The position numbers and the translations under genes were made by a program. Below, one piece after another: positions 36,589-45,285 of a stretch of 64,000 bases of DNA (positions are counted from its first letter, which is position 1; each line of letters begins with the position of its first letter). The stretch spans positions 796,560-860,559 of the forward strand of contig JAXHNR010000001.1 of the NCBI GenBank assembly GCA_034520215.1, in the 5' to 3' direction. The stretch is from Candidatus Krumholzibacteriota bacterium. GTDB lineage: Bacteria; Krumholzibacteriota; Krumholzibacteriia; Krumholzibacteriales; WJIX01. The notes below the pieces were generated by a model. That model was not told the origin of the DNA and ran no database searches. It saw only the letters and a program-made list of their open reading frames with translations.

Positions 36589-36895
36589 TTGGAGTTCCCC
36601 CTGAAAATTCGGCAAGTATTGTAATAACATTGCGAGATACAATCAGTTATCAGGATTGGTAAGTGGAATAGGGCTTTCATTGCTGATGAGTGCGGCTGAT
36701 TGATATTTTCAAAACCCTCCGGAGGGCGAGCGGGCAAGGATTTCTGGCCCGAAGGGGCAGAAAGAGCGAGCCCGAGGCGGGAGTTGCGGTTTCCTCGCCG
36801 GGGAAACCGACAACGATTTTGAAAATATCAATCAGCCGCATACTGTTACAAATCATCGACTACCTTATAGGTTATAAAAATTGGGAAAACTCCAC
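36589..36895 (-). mobile_element. structured MITE-like element, subfamily A, copy 1
   Basis: A 307-bp element flanked by the 9-bp direct repeat AAAGTATTG (36580-36588 and 36896-36904). The ends are inverted: TTGGAGTTCCCCC at the left and AAAAATTGGGAAAACTCCAC at the right. Inside, 36692-36714 and 36817-36839 pair perfectly over 23 bp and enclose about 100 GC-rich bases with further hairpins, for example GGTTTCC/GGAAACC (about 36787-36807). No protein is encoded. Strand is given by the conserved TTGGAGTTT...AATTTTT end as 5'. It is in the upstream region of the alpha/beta hydrolase gene. It remains a guess whether a transposase elsewhere moves it. Confidence 0.8.
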
Positions 36896-37002
36896 AAAGT
36901 ATTGTTTATTGTCTTTGTTTCAAATGAGGTTTGAGTAGAAATTGTTCCGCTGTTATAATCTGTTATATCAATTATTAAATTTATATTGAGCGGGGAGATG
37001 TT

Positions 37003-38343
37003 ATGGGAATGCGTAACTGGCCGGATCAGAAAACAGCAATTCTCGTTATTCACGGCATAGGGAATCAGCAGCCATTGTCTACACTTGATCTTTTCGGGCG
37101 GTCGCTTATCCGCTCATTTGAAGAAATGGGTCTGTCTGATCTGAAAGTAGAGCATCGTATTGCCAAGAGGGAATGTGATGATTCAGGCTACCGCAACGAT
37201 AATTACATCAGGATCATAAATAAAAGCGGTAAATTCCCTGTAGATATTTACGAGTTTTACTGGGCTCACATTACCGAGAATAAGATGAAACTAAGAGATA
37301 TTCAGAAGTGGGTCTGGCAGGCGGCAGAAGGCGCTAGAAGATTCTATAAAAATAATGCGGAGCTCGCGAAGAAATGCGGTGACGAGAGTATTTTCTTCTC
37401 GGAAAGCGGAGAATTCAGGGTCAATAAGTACAGAGCTGTTTTGATGGGAGCCGCGGGGGTCATCCCTTTTTATAAAGGTTTGTGGCTTAGCTTAGCTTCT
37501 ATTCTCTCTAAAATTCCAATTTTTGGATCTCTCGGGCGGAAGATAGTAGACTTGGTGAATACGAAGATTTCAAATTCACTGGAAGATATTATTGGAGATA
37601 TCGCGATTTATAATTCCGTTGATCCAAGGTCGTCATTCTATCGAATTCGAAGGGAAATACTGAAAGGCGCGGTTGATATGTTGAGATACCTTCTTGGATT
37701 AGAGGGGAATAATGCGGGAAGCGGGATAAACGGGAATGAAGACGCCAGTGATTACGGCAGAATAATTATAGCCGGGCATTCACTTGGAAGCCAGATAGCT
37801 TTTGACGCCGTAAACCATCTTACTCGGATGATATCCGGCGGAGATATAGATGGTTTTGATGAAAACGGAAATTACCTGAACTCTCAAGGGGATGCTGTGG
37901 ATATTTTCGCCCAAGGAGCCACTCTCACGAATATAAGCGAAAAGGTGTGCGGATTAATTACATTCGGAAGCCCGCTTGACAAAATCGCCTTTTTCTTAAG
38001 GCGGCAGACGGAAGATGATCAGTATTTAAGGTGTCAGATGATTCAAAACCGCAGTTCTTTCAAACAGAAAGAGAGTATTGACATCTCGAATGTTCAATAT
38101 ATACTTGCATCGCCCTATAAGAGGATATTCGAAGATATCAGATGGTACAATTATCATGACGCGGCCGATCCGATAAGCGGCAGGCTCGATTATTACTCCA
38201 AGGTTAGGAATATAAGACGTTCATACGGGAAAGGATCGAACCCGTCCACACACGGAGCTTACTGGAGCGACAGAGAGATGTTCGATCAAATTATTAAAGA
38301 TTTTATAATTCCCTCCAAACCGACAAAACATATTTCACTCTAA
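37003..38343 (+). CDS. alpha/beta hydrolase, lipase-like, uncharacterised
   Basis: A 446-aa protein. LVIHGIGNQQP (15-25) is the strand and oxyanion region, and IIIAGHSLGSQIAFDAV (about 255-271) holds the nucleophile Ser in GHSLG. A late His (STHGAYWSD, near 425) and an Asp before it could complete the triad. A hydrophobic stretch (FYKGLWLSLASILSKIPIFG, about 157-176) is probably a cap or membrane-contact segment. No signal peptide is seen, so it is probably cytosolic or membrane-bound. The substrate is unknown; triacylglycerol or phospholipid hydrolysis is only suggested. GGGGAG precedes ATG 37003. It lies alone between structured elements A1 and B1. Confidence 0.75.
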   Translation: MGMRNWPDQKTAILVIHGIGNQQPLSTLDLFGRSLIRSFEEMGLSDLKVEHRIAKRECDDSGYRNDNYIRIINKSGKFPVDIYEFYWAHITENKMKLRDIQKWVWQAAEGARRFYKNNAELAKKCGDESIFFSESGEFRVNKYRAVLMGAAGVIPFYKGLWLSLASILSKIPIFGSLGRKIVDLVNTKISNSLEDIIGDIAIYNSVDPRSSFYRIRREILKGAVDMLRYLLGLEGNNAGSGINGNEDASDYGRIIIAGHSLGSQIAFDAVNHLTRMISGGDIDGFDENGNYLNSQGDAVDIFAQGATLTNISEKVCGLITFGSPLDKIAFFLRRQTEDDQYLRCQMIQNRSSFKQKESIDISNVQYILASPYKRIFEDIRWYNYHDAADPISGRLDYYSKVRNIRRSYGKGSNPSTHGAYWSDREMFDQIIKDFIIPSKPTKHISL

Positions 38344-38413
38344 ACAGGCATTTTCTCAGACTTTAAACCTGATAATATTAGAGGGGCGGAAAGTACGGTG
38401 CCTCAATTTATAT

Positions 38414-38701
38414 CAGGACATTCCTCGAAAATCAAGAGCAATATTTTAGTAACGGCATAACTATCAAGTAATTACCCATATTGATAAGTGGAATTGATAT
38501 TTAGTTTCTATCCGGCTATTGGTATTGTCAAAAACGCCGTCTATTTCCCCTGCGAGGAAATAGCGTCTCCCGCTCTCAGACTCGCTCTTTCCCATTTCCC
38601 TAAAGGAAATGGGAAAACCATGCCCGCTCGTCTTCCGAGAGGGTTTTGAAATACCAATAGCCGGATATACAAAGGAATGTTAAAAATTGGGTAAACTCCA
38701 A
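38414..38701 (-). mobile_element. structured MITE-like element, subfamily B, copy 1
   Basis: A 288-bp element with perfect 9-bp direct repeats AATTTATAT at 38405-38413 and 38702-38710. Left end CAGGACATTCCTC, right end TTGGGTAAACTCCAA. Arms 38509-38533 and 38644-38667 pair (TATCCGGCTATTGGTATT and complement) with one bulged base and enclose 110 bases. These include hairpins CTATTTCC/GGAAATAG and TTTCCCATTTCC/GGAAATGGGAAA. It is nearly identical to copy B2 (58865-59153) in opposite orientation over its whole length. It ends 73 bases before the lipoprotein ATG at 38774, so it may affect that gene's leader. Confidence 0.82.
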
Positions 38702-38773
38702 AATTTATATGATTTGAATCAACACCATGGATATGCTATAAATAAGAGTATAATCTTAAAGAAAGGTGCAGAT

Positions 38774-39568
38774 ATGAAATATAAAATAATGTTTCTCATT
38801 GCGGCAGTCTCTTTAGTTATCACGGGGAGCTGCGGTAATGATTCGATTGAAGGGGCAGATGGTATGAAAATTATTTTCTTACACCACAGTACCGGGAATA
38901 TTATATGGAACGGCGGAGTCAAAGAATGGTTTAAAAATTACAACAAAGAAAACAAGACCCGCTACAGAATAAAGGAAAGAGCCTTCCCGAGTAAATCCCC
39001 ATACGGCTGGAATAACTATCCCTACGATTACTGGAATATATGGGTTAAAAACGCCGGCGAGAAAAAGTACATGAAGGAACCCACATTGGAAATACTTACA
39101 AAAAAATATGATTTAATTATATTTAAGCATTGTTTCCCAGTAAGTAAGATTGTGCCCTGTCCCGCCGGCGGCCCGTCTGTTGATTCTGATATTAAGTGTA
39201 TTGAGAACTACAAACTGCAGTACAACGCCCTGAAAGAAAAGATGCTTTCATTCCCCGAATGCAAATTTCTTGTCTGGACTGGAGCCGCGCTGGTCAAAGA
39301 AGCCACCGATGAGGTTTCAGCAGGCCGGTCCCGGGAGTTCTTCGAATGGGTACGCAGGGAATGGGACAGCTCCGGTGATAATATATATATATGGAATTTC
39401 TATGAATTGGAAACCGCGGGCGGGATCTACATGAAAGATGAATATGCCGTATCTTCTTCTAATTCACACCCGACAGCCGAGTTTGCCGCTATGGCGGCTC
39501 CTATTTTCTGCCGGCGTATCGTAGATATTATGGAGAATAAACCGGACAGTACTGAAAGTTCGAAGTAA
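38774..39568 (+). CDS. putative SGNH-like lipoprotein, uncharacterised
   Basis: A 264-aa exported protein. ATG 38774 has AAAGG 7 bases upstream and gives a clean lipoprotein-like signal (MKYKIMFLIAAVSLVITGSC). IIFLHHSTGNIIWNGG near the start and SSNSHPTAEFAAMAAPIF near the end resemble blocks I and V of SGNH/GDSL-type hydrolases: an early Ser/Gly strand loop and a late His. DLIIFKHCFPVSK could supply the middle block. The canonical GDS motif is absent, so activity is unproven. A longer reading from 38687 would start next to the repeat element and lacks a ribosome site. Confidence 0.5.
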   Translation: MKYKIMFLIAAVSLVITGSCGNDSIEGADGMKIIFLHHSTGNIIWNGGVKEWFKNYNKENKTRYRIKERAFPSKSPYGWNNYPYDYWNIWVKNAGEKKYMKEPTLEILTKKYDLIIFKHCFPVSKIVPCPAGGPSVDSDIKCIENYKLQYNALKEKMLSFPECKFLVWTGAALVKEATDEVSAGRSREFFEWVRREWDSSGDNIYIWNFYELETAGGIYMKDEYAVSSSNSHPTAEFAAMAAPIFCRRIVDIMENKPDSTESSK

Positions 39569-39825
39569 GAAGCTCTGATATTTGATACTCTTGCAGCTTT
39601 TTTAAGGGTTACCGGGAAGAAATTAGAGTGATTACAGGGTAGGGTTGTGTGTTCAAGTCATGATCGCATCGGTGACTTAAAAATTATCTGTTTATCTTAC
39701 TCATAGAGATATCCTCAGCTTAGAGTTTCTTTTCCGTCTTGCTGAATGAATTGAAGCGGACTACAATATATTTTTGTCGGGATTATCGGGTCATTATGGT
39801 GTATAACAGAGGGGTGGAGGCCGGA

Positions 39826-40662
39826 ATGAAAAATAAATATCTAATTGTTTTGTTTATCCTGATCTTCTCCGCCCTCTCATGTGGAATAAATTCGTGCGGG
39901 AATGAAGAAGCTGCTCCGGGAGACGGTTTATTTGTATACGGTGACAGCAGAACAAACCACGATGACCACAGGAGGGTTGTTAGAGCTATTCTGAAGAAAG
40001 ACCCAAAAGCAGTTTTTCACACTGGAGATCTGGTTGATGACGGAACCATCCCCGGTCAATGGGAGATTTTCGATGATATAACTTCCGAGCTTCGAAGCGA
40101 AGCTGAGTTTTTTCCGGCTCTGGGGAATCATGAAAAGGATTCTGACCTTTACTTCGACAGGTTTGAACTTCCCAATAATGAAAGGTGGTATTCGGTAAAC
40201 CGTGCGGGGGTCCATTTTATTATTCTTGACAGCTGTTCCGGTATAGAAAAGGAGTCAGAGCAGTACAAATGGCTCGAATCTGATCTAAGGGAAGCCGAGG
40301 GCGGCTTTTCTTTTATTGTGGCCGTCTTTCATCATCCTCCATTTAGTACAGGTCCGCACAGCGTGGACGAAATGGGACTCAGAGAGATTATAGTTCCCCT
40401 TTTAGAGAAATATGATGTTGATATTGTATTCAGCGGTCATGACCATTCCTATGAAAGATCACTTTGCAACGGTATATACTACGTTGTGTCAGGGGGAGGC
40501 GGAGCGCCGCTGTACGATCAGGAAAGAGACAGTAAATACAGCCAGGTATTCAGGAAGATCAACCATTTTTGTGAAATCTCCGTTACACCCGAAAGTTTAG
40601 TTGTTTGCGCGTATGATACGCTAAACGCCAGGATAGACAGGTTTTCAGTTCCGTCAGAATAG
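39826..40662 (+). CDS. calcineurin-like phosphoesterase lipoprotein
   Basis: A 278-aa exported metallophosphoesterase. The signal (MKNKYLIVLFILIFSALSCG) ends at a Cys, so lipidation is likely. Metal-binding motifs in order: YGDSR, HTGDLVDDG, LGNHEKD, VFHHPPFSTG and SGHDHSYER, the purple-acid/3',5'-cyclic phosphatase arrangement. SGGGGAPLY near the end matches the usual GGGGAPLY loop of this group. The substrate may be a nucleotide or a phosphate ester in the periplasm. ATG 39826 has GGAGG 5 bases upstream. A 257-bp gap before it shows no clear feature. Confidence 0.85.
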   Translation: MKNKYLIVLFILIFSALSCGINSCGNEEAAPGDGLFVYGDSRTNHDDHRRVVRAILKKDPKAVFHTGDLVDDGTIPGQWEIFDDITSELRSEAEFFPALGNHEKDSDLYFDRFELPNNERWYSVNRAGVHFIILDSCSGIEKESEQYKWLESDLREAEGGFSFIVAVFHHPPFSTGPHSVDEMGLREIIVPLLEKYDVDIVFSGHDHSYERSLCNGIYYVVSGGGGAPLYDQERDSKYSQVFRKINHFCEISVTPESLVVCAYDTLNARIDRFSVPSE

Positions 40663-40851
40663 TACTGCCATCTTTTCTGGCGCCTACTTTTTCTTTATAT
40701 GTTACAGAGTGTTCAAAGAAGATCAGGTCATACTGGAGTTTGTCAGTATAATTTCAGCTTGACGTTAAGGGTGATGAAAAAAATTGACTTCAATAGAGGT
40801 TAATTGTTAAGCTCGGTTAAATTAAAGCGAGAGAGGAAAGAGAAACTTAAG

Positions 40852-41142
40852 ATGCTCTCAGATGATGAAATAAAACATATCGAAAAATTAGCTAGGATAA
40901 GACTAGGCGATGAGGACAGAGAAAAGCTTAAAGGGCAGTTGTCTGACATAATAGAATTTGTCCGCGTACTTCAGAAAATAGACACCTCCGGGTTTGAAAC
41001 GGTAGAGCATATAGCGAGATTTAAGCCGATACTAAGAGAGGGAGGGGCCGGAGGCGAACTCGAACGTGAAAAGGTCCTCGAGCAGGCTCCGGATCGTGAG
41101 AACGGTTTCTTCAAAGTGCCGCCGGTAATTAATAAAAAATAG
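40852..41142 (+). CDS. gatC: Asp-tRNA(Asn)/Glu-tRNA(Gln) amidotransferase subunit C
   Basis: A 96-aa GatC. The start ATG 40852 gives MLSDDEIKHIEKLARIRLG, the usual GatC opening; the longer reading from TTG 40804 has a basic leader not seen in the family. LSDIIEFVRVLQKIDTSGFE and FFKVPPVI at the end fit. GatC bridges GatA and GatB. It heads gatC-gatA-gatB. A purine-rich GAGAGGAAAGAG lies upstream with long spacing. Confidence 0.93.
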   Translation: MLSDDEIKHIEKLARIRLGDEDREKLKGQLSDIIEFVRVLQKIDTSGFETVEHIARFKPILREGGAGGELEREKVLEQAPDRENGFFKVPPVINKK

Positions 41143-41189
41143 CAGAGCGGGAAAATTCGCAGGAGAACGGCTAACCGGGAAATCAGGTT

Positions 41190-42635
41190 ATGGAATATAA
41201 CAAAATGTCGATATCGGAATTAAGGAAATTATACTCTGAAAATAAAGTAAAACCCTCTGAAGTCGTAAGGTCTTGCCTTGACTCTATTAGCTCTAATGAC
41301 AGTAGAATAGAGGCATTTATTAATGTAATACCTGAAGATGCCATGAAAAGGGCGCGCCATCTTGACCTGGAATCTTCCGGGGGGATGCCGCTCTATGGAA
41401 TCCCAATTGCCGTAAAGGATAATATATGCACAAAAGGATATGAAACAACATGCGCTTCGAAGATTCTCGAGGGTTACAGGCCCCCTTATAACGCAACTGT
41501 GGTAGACAGACTGCTCGAAGCCGGAGCTGTAATACTAGGGAAGACGAATATGGATGAATTCGCGATGGGTTCGTCAACAGAGAATTCCGCGTATAAAATA
41601 ACAAAGAACCCTTATAACACCGAGTACGCCCCCGGAGGTTCAAGCGGAGGGTCGGCGGCAGCGGTGGCGGCATCTATGGTACCTGTTTCACTGGGATCCG
41701 ACACGGGGGGTTCTATCAGACAGCCTGCCAGTTTGTGCGGAGTGGTGGGATTGAAGGGTACATACGGAAGAGTATCCAGGTACGGGCTGATAGCCTTTGC
41801 GAGCAGCCTCGATCAAATCGGTCCGATTACAAGAACAGTTGAAGATTCAGCTGCTGTAATGAATGTGATCTCGGGATGGGATTCAAGAGACGCCACGACT
41901 ATTCCGGATAGTACGGGTGACTTGACAAGAGGTATTGAAAAGGGGGCGGAGGGCATGAAAATCGCAGTTCCGCGCGGTTATGAAGAGATGGATGTTGCCG
42001 GCGAAATAAAAGAGATCTTAAAAGGTACAATAGAAAAGCTCGAAGCGGAGAACGCGAACGTGGAATTTGTGGAATTGCCTGATATGGATGCGTCGATAGC
42101 CTGTTATTACATTCTGGCTAATGCTGAGGCTTCTTCGAATCTTGCGCGTTACGACGGTGTAAAATACGCCTTCAGAGCGGAATCGGAATCACTCGAAGAG
42201 ATGTATGAAAGGACGAGGGGCGAGGGGTTCGGCGATGAAGTAAAAAGAAGGGTTCTTCTCGGCACATATGTTCTTTCAGCAGGTTATTATGATGCTTATT
42301 ATAAGAAAGCGCAACAAGTTAGAGCCATGATATGCAGTAAATTCGAATCTCTTTTTTCAAGGTATGACCTTGTTATGCTTCCCACGGTTCCGGGGCCCTC
42401 TTTCAGGATTGGTGAGAGGATAGACAATCCTATTGAGATGTATTTGTCGGATATTTTTACTACTCCGGCAAATATTGCGGGGTTACCGGCGATCTCTGTA
42501 CCGGCGGGTTTTGCCGAAAACGGACTCCCGCTTGGAATACAGCTTCTGGCCGGATATGCCGGTGAAGCAAAGCTTCTCAGGGGAGCGGCTGTACTGGAGC
42601 GAATGTACGGTTTTAACGGGAATAAAACGGAATAG
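41190..42635 (+). CDS. gatA: Asp-tRNA(Asn)/Glu-tRNA(Gln) amidotransferase subunit A
   Basis: A 481-aa amidase that releases ammonia from glutamine for transamidation. The Ser-cis-Ser-Lys triad is in place: Lys76 (AVKDNI), Ser151 (GGSSGGSAAAVA) and Ser175 (GSDTGGSIRQPA). The C-terminal region has the GatA-type PTVPGPSFRIGE and TTPANIAGLPAISVP. It follows gatC by 47 bases and precedes gatB by 79 bases. GatCAB indicates that the organism lacks, or supplements, glutaminyl- or asparaginyl-tRNA synthetase. Confidence 0.96.
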   Translation: MEYNKMSISELRKLYSENKVKPSEVVRSCLDSISSNDSRIEAFINVIPEDAMKRARHLDLESSGGMPLYGIPIAVKDNICTKGYETTCASKILEGYRPPYNATVVDRLLEAGAVILGKTNMDEFAMGSSTENSAYKITKNPYNTEYAPGGSSGGSAAAVAASMVPVSLGSDTGGSIRQPASLCGVVGLKGTYGRVSRYGLIAFASSLDQIGPITRTVEDSAAVMNVISGWDSRDATTIPDSTGDLTRGIEKGAEGMKIAVPRGYEEMDVAGEIKEILKGTIEKLEAENANVEFVELPDMDASIACYYILANAEASSNLARYDGVKYAFRAESESLEEMYERTRGEGFGDEVKRRVLLGTYVLSAGYYDAYYKKAQQVRAMICSKFESLFSRYDLVMLPTVPGPSFRIGERIDNPIEMYLSDIFTTPANIAGLPAISVPAGFAENGLPLGIQLLAGYAGEAKLLRGAAVLERMYGFNGNKTE

Positions 42636-42714
42636 ATTACATAACAGGCTTGCTAAATATAAAATTAAGAGTTTTTTCTGTAAACCTTGAATATATATCT
42701 GAGAGGATAGATCG

Positions 42715-44151
42715 ATGAACGAAAATAGTTATGAGACGGTCATCGGACTAGAGGTTCACGCTCAGCTTCTTACCGAAACAAAGTTATTCTGCAGCTGCAG
42801 GCCTGAGTACGGGGCTGACCCGAACACACGTGTCTGTCCGGTATGTATGGGGCTTCCCGGGGCACTGCCCGTTTTAAACAAAGAATCCGTAACGATGGCC
42901 ATTATGATGGGATTAGCATTGGAATGTGATATAGCGCCTGAAAGTGTATTTTCAAGGAAGAACTACTTTTATCCGGACTGTCCGAAGAACTATCAGATCT
43001 CCATGTATGATAAACCATTATGTGGGAATGGTTCTCTCAAGATCGAGACGGACGCGGGCGAGAGAACTATAGGGGTTGAAAGGATACACCTCGAAGATGA
43101 TTCAGGTAAGATGTCGCATGAAACAGGCAGAGGCAGTCTGGTGGATTTTAACCGTTGCGGTGTCCCTCTTATAGAGATAGTAAGCAGACCCGATATCAGA
43201 ACGGGAGGTGAAGCGGCTGAATATCTTATGAGGCTTCAGCAGATTTTAAGGTATCTCGGAATATGTGACGGTAATCTTGAAGAGGGTTCAATGCGTTGTG
43301 ATGTCAATATTTCTCTCCGCCGGACTGGAAGCGGGAAACTTGGAACAAAAACTGAAATCAAGAACCTGAATTCATTTAAAGCCGTGCAAAAGGGGATTGA
43401 ATTCGAAGTAGAGAGGCAGCGCAGTCTTCTTGAGCGGGGAAAGAGGGTAGAGCAAATTACGAACCTGTGGGATCAGGACAGAGGACGGCTTGTTATGATG
43501 AGAAGCAAGGAGGAAGCCCATGATTACAGGTATTTCCCCGAACCGGATCTTCTTCCTCTCGAAGTGCAGGGAGAATGGATCGAACAGGCGAGAGAGATGA
43601 TCCCCGAATTACCAATTGAACGGGAAAGAAGATTTAAGAATGAATACGGGCTGAGCAGCTATGATTGCGGTGTCCTCTGCGCTGATAAGGGTGTTGCTGA
43701 TTATTTTGAAATTGTTGCTAAAACCACAGGCCTTGCAAAGAAGAGTTCAAACTGGGTAATGAGAGAGGTGATGGGAGAGCTTAATAATCTGGCTTGTGCG
43801 ATTGAAGATTTTCCGGTCTATCCCGAAAACTTAGCCAAGTTGATAAAACTCGTGCAGGACGGAACTATTAGCGGTTCGGCGGGGCGGGAAGTATTTGAGG
43901 AAATGATAAAATCTGGCGGCGGTCCTGAAGAAATCATAAAAAGACTCGGTCTCGAGCAGATAAGCAACTCGATAGAGATTGAAAGTATAATAGAAGAAAT
44001 CATTTCCGATCATCCGGATGAAGTTTCGCGTTACAGAGAAGGAAAGAAGAAACTCCTTGGTTTTTTTGTGGGGCAGGTTATGAAGAAAAGCCGAGGCAAG
44101 GCTAATCCGAAGCTGGCCAGGGATATAATCATCGGGAAACTTGGCGGTTAA
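42715..44151 (+). CDS. gatB: Asp-tRNA(Asn)/Glu-tRNA(Gln) amidotransferase subunit B
   Basis: A 478-aa kinase-like subunit that activates the misacylated Glu or Asp on tRNA and receives ammonia from GatA. The N-terminus reads ETVIGLEVHAQL; the four zinc cysteines are Cys26, Cys28, Cys41 and Cys44 (FCSC, CPVC). FYPDCPKNYQISMYD, NRCGVPLIEIVS and the YRYFPEPDLLPL loop match the family, and the C-terminal YqeY-type helical domain is present. GAGAGGATAGATCG precedes the ATG. It is probably the last gene of gatCAB; no clear hairpin with a T-run follows. Confidence 0.96.
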   Translation: MNENSYETVIGLEVHAQLLTETKLFCSCRPEYGADPNTRVCPVCMGLPGALPVLNKESVTMAIMMGLALECDIAPESVFSRKNYFYPDCPKNYQISMYDKPLCGNGSLKIETDAGERTIGVERIHLEDDSGKMSHETGRGSLVDFNRCGVPLIEIVSRPDIRTGGEAAEYLMRLQQILRYLGICDGNLEEGSMRCDVNISLRRTGSGKLGTKTEIKNLNSFKAVQKGIEFEVERQRSLLERGKRVEQITNLWDQDRGRLVMMRSKEEAHDYRYFPEPDLLPLEVQGEWIEQAREMIPELPIERERRFKNEYGLSSYDCGVLCADKGVADYFEIVAKTTGLAKKSSNWVMREVMGELNNLACAIEDFPVYPENLAKLIKLVQDGTISGSAGREVFEEMIKSGGGPEEIIKRLGLEQISNSIEIESIIEEIISDHPDEVSRYREGKKKLLGFFVGQVMKKSRGKANPKLARDIIIGKLGG

Positions 44152-44203
44152 TACTTTTTAAGGTCAGTTTATTCTCGTACATACCATCTTGAAAAGAAGG
44201 AAA

Positions 44204-44233
44204 TTGACTGATTGTTTGTACTTTTTTTAAGAT
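44204..44233 (+). promoter_or_regulatory. sigma70-like promoter candidate for the lamin-tail-domain gene
   Basis: TTGACT (44204-44209), 18-base spacer, TAAGAT (44228-44233). It would give a leader of about 110 bases. A second overlapping candidate (TTGAAC-N17-TAAAGT) starts 34 bases later, so the exact site is not settled. Confidence 0.33.
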
Positions 44234-44349
44234 TTTGCTTGAACAGAAGTTTAACCGCTGTTAAAGTGAAGCCGTACTTGAGTCTGTGCGGCACAGTTCT
44301 TAAGTTAGACAGTTAGTGCTTTTTTTTGGTGTAGTGTGAAGGGAGGAAG

Positions 44350-44985
44350 ATGATGAAGAAAGCGCTTTTTTATTTCTTGTCGATCTTCATTTTAATTACA
44401 GCAGTCCTCTCAGCGCGAGGTTCAGCCGACGTGCTTATCAATGAATTCATGGCTGATCCCGCGAGGGACTACGATGGTGACGGTGATTATAACTACCGGA
44501 ACGATGAGTGGATTGAGATCATAAATACCGGCGACAGTGCCGTCGATCTTTCCGGATATCTCCTTTGCGACGGAAATGAAGATGGATACTTCAGATACGG
44601 ATTTACAGGGATTCTTCAGTCCGGTCAAATACGTATTATCTTCGGAAGCGATTCGAGAATCTGGGAAGAAACAAACGATTTTCCCATCTACGGGTTAAGT
44701 TTGAATAATTCCGGGGATAACGTGTCATTGTTCAGAGTAGGCGGTTCGGATACTCTGCTTGTCGATTCAATTGATTATGAAGACAATGCCGCCCAGGACG
44801 ACCGTTCGGTAGGCAGGAGCCCGGAAAATATAAATATCTGGGAGTTATTTGATGCTTATAATCCCTGCCCCGAATGCGCGCCGATAGGGGGGAACGGTTA
44901 CGTTCCTACTCCCGGCTCCGTAAATACGTGTGTCACTGACGCGGAAAAAGCGAGCTGGGGTAAAGTTAAATCGATGTGCAGGTAA
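44350..44985 (+). CDS. secreted lamin-tail-domain protein
   Basis: A 211-aa exported protein: signal peptide (1-25), then a lamin-tail domain at about 27-145 (VLINEFMADPARDYDGDGDY, DEWIEIINTGDSAVDLSGYLL, YGLSLNNSGDNVSLF). The DxDGDGD loop is a likely calcium site. The C-terminus has CPEC and two further Cys, so disulfides are likely, and no sorting domain is visible. Lamin-tail domains in secreted bacterial proteins are thought to bind surfaces or carry enzymes; here it stands alone. GGGAGG precedes the ATG. Confidence 0.8.
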   Translation: MMKKALFYFLSIFILITAVLSARGSADVLINEFMADPARDYDGDGDYNYRNDEWIEIINTGDSAVDLSGYLLCDGNEDGYFRYGFTGILQSGQIRIIFGSDSRIWEETNDFPIYGLSLNNSGDNVSLFRVGGSDTLLVDSIDYEDNAAQDDRSVGRSPENINIWELFDAYNPCPECAPIGGNGYVPTPGSVNTCVTDAEKASWGKVKSMCR

Positions 44986-44989
44986 ATTA

Positions 44990-45154
44990 CCCGGTATAAA
45001 GCGGACGATTCTATAGATTATTGTCCGAAAATACCGGGAAAATTTCCGCCGGGACCTGTTGTATAGAGTAAGCCGGCGGAAATATCGGATCTAAAGAACT
45101 GATGTCGCGCGGGCTCTTCTCCTAAAGAAATTAATTTTTGTTGGAAAAGAGCCC
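44990..45154. other. three consecutive stem-loops in the gap after the lamin-tail gene
   Basis: Three hairpins lie in 165 bases of the 300-bp gap. (1) CCCGGTAT 44990-44997 with ATACCGGG 45031-45038, enclosing CGGAC 45002-45006 with GTCCG 45023-45027. (2) TTCCGCCGG 45044-45052 with CCGGCGGAA 45073-45081, loop 20. (3) GGGCTCTT 45111-45118 with AAGAGCCC 45147-45154. All outer stems are perfect. No T-run follows any of them, so simple rho-independent termination is not supported. They may be a structured leader or a small RNA. The rest of the gap (45155-45285) shows nothing recognisable. Confidence 0.5.
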
Positions 45155-45285
45155 TGAAAAATCCCCTGTGTAGGAAAATCAATATTTGCCGGATGCACTG
45201 CGGATTTGGTTTATCTAAGAGTCCATCTGGCTCAAAGTGAGTAATTATCTTTGCGTAATTTCTTTCAGTGTGCTAATTTAAAATT

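Noticed and set aside
36690-36938. An open frame of 82 codons through element A1, and a similar one at 54924-55130 in A2
   Set aside because: Both begin with the same residues (RLIDIFK) because they read the repeated stem arm; the rest is hairpin sequence with no start signal and differs between copies.
39569-39612. Terminator-like hairpin (AAGCT...AGCTT then TTTTTT) after the SGNH-like gene
   Set aside because: The stem is only 5 bp with a 20-base loop; too weak to report.
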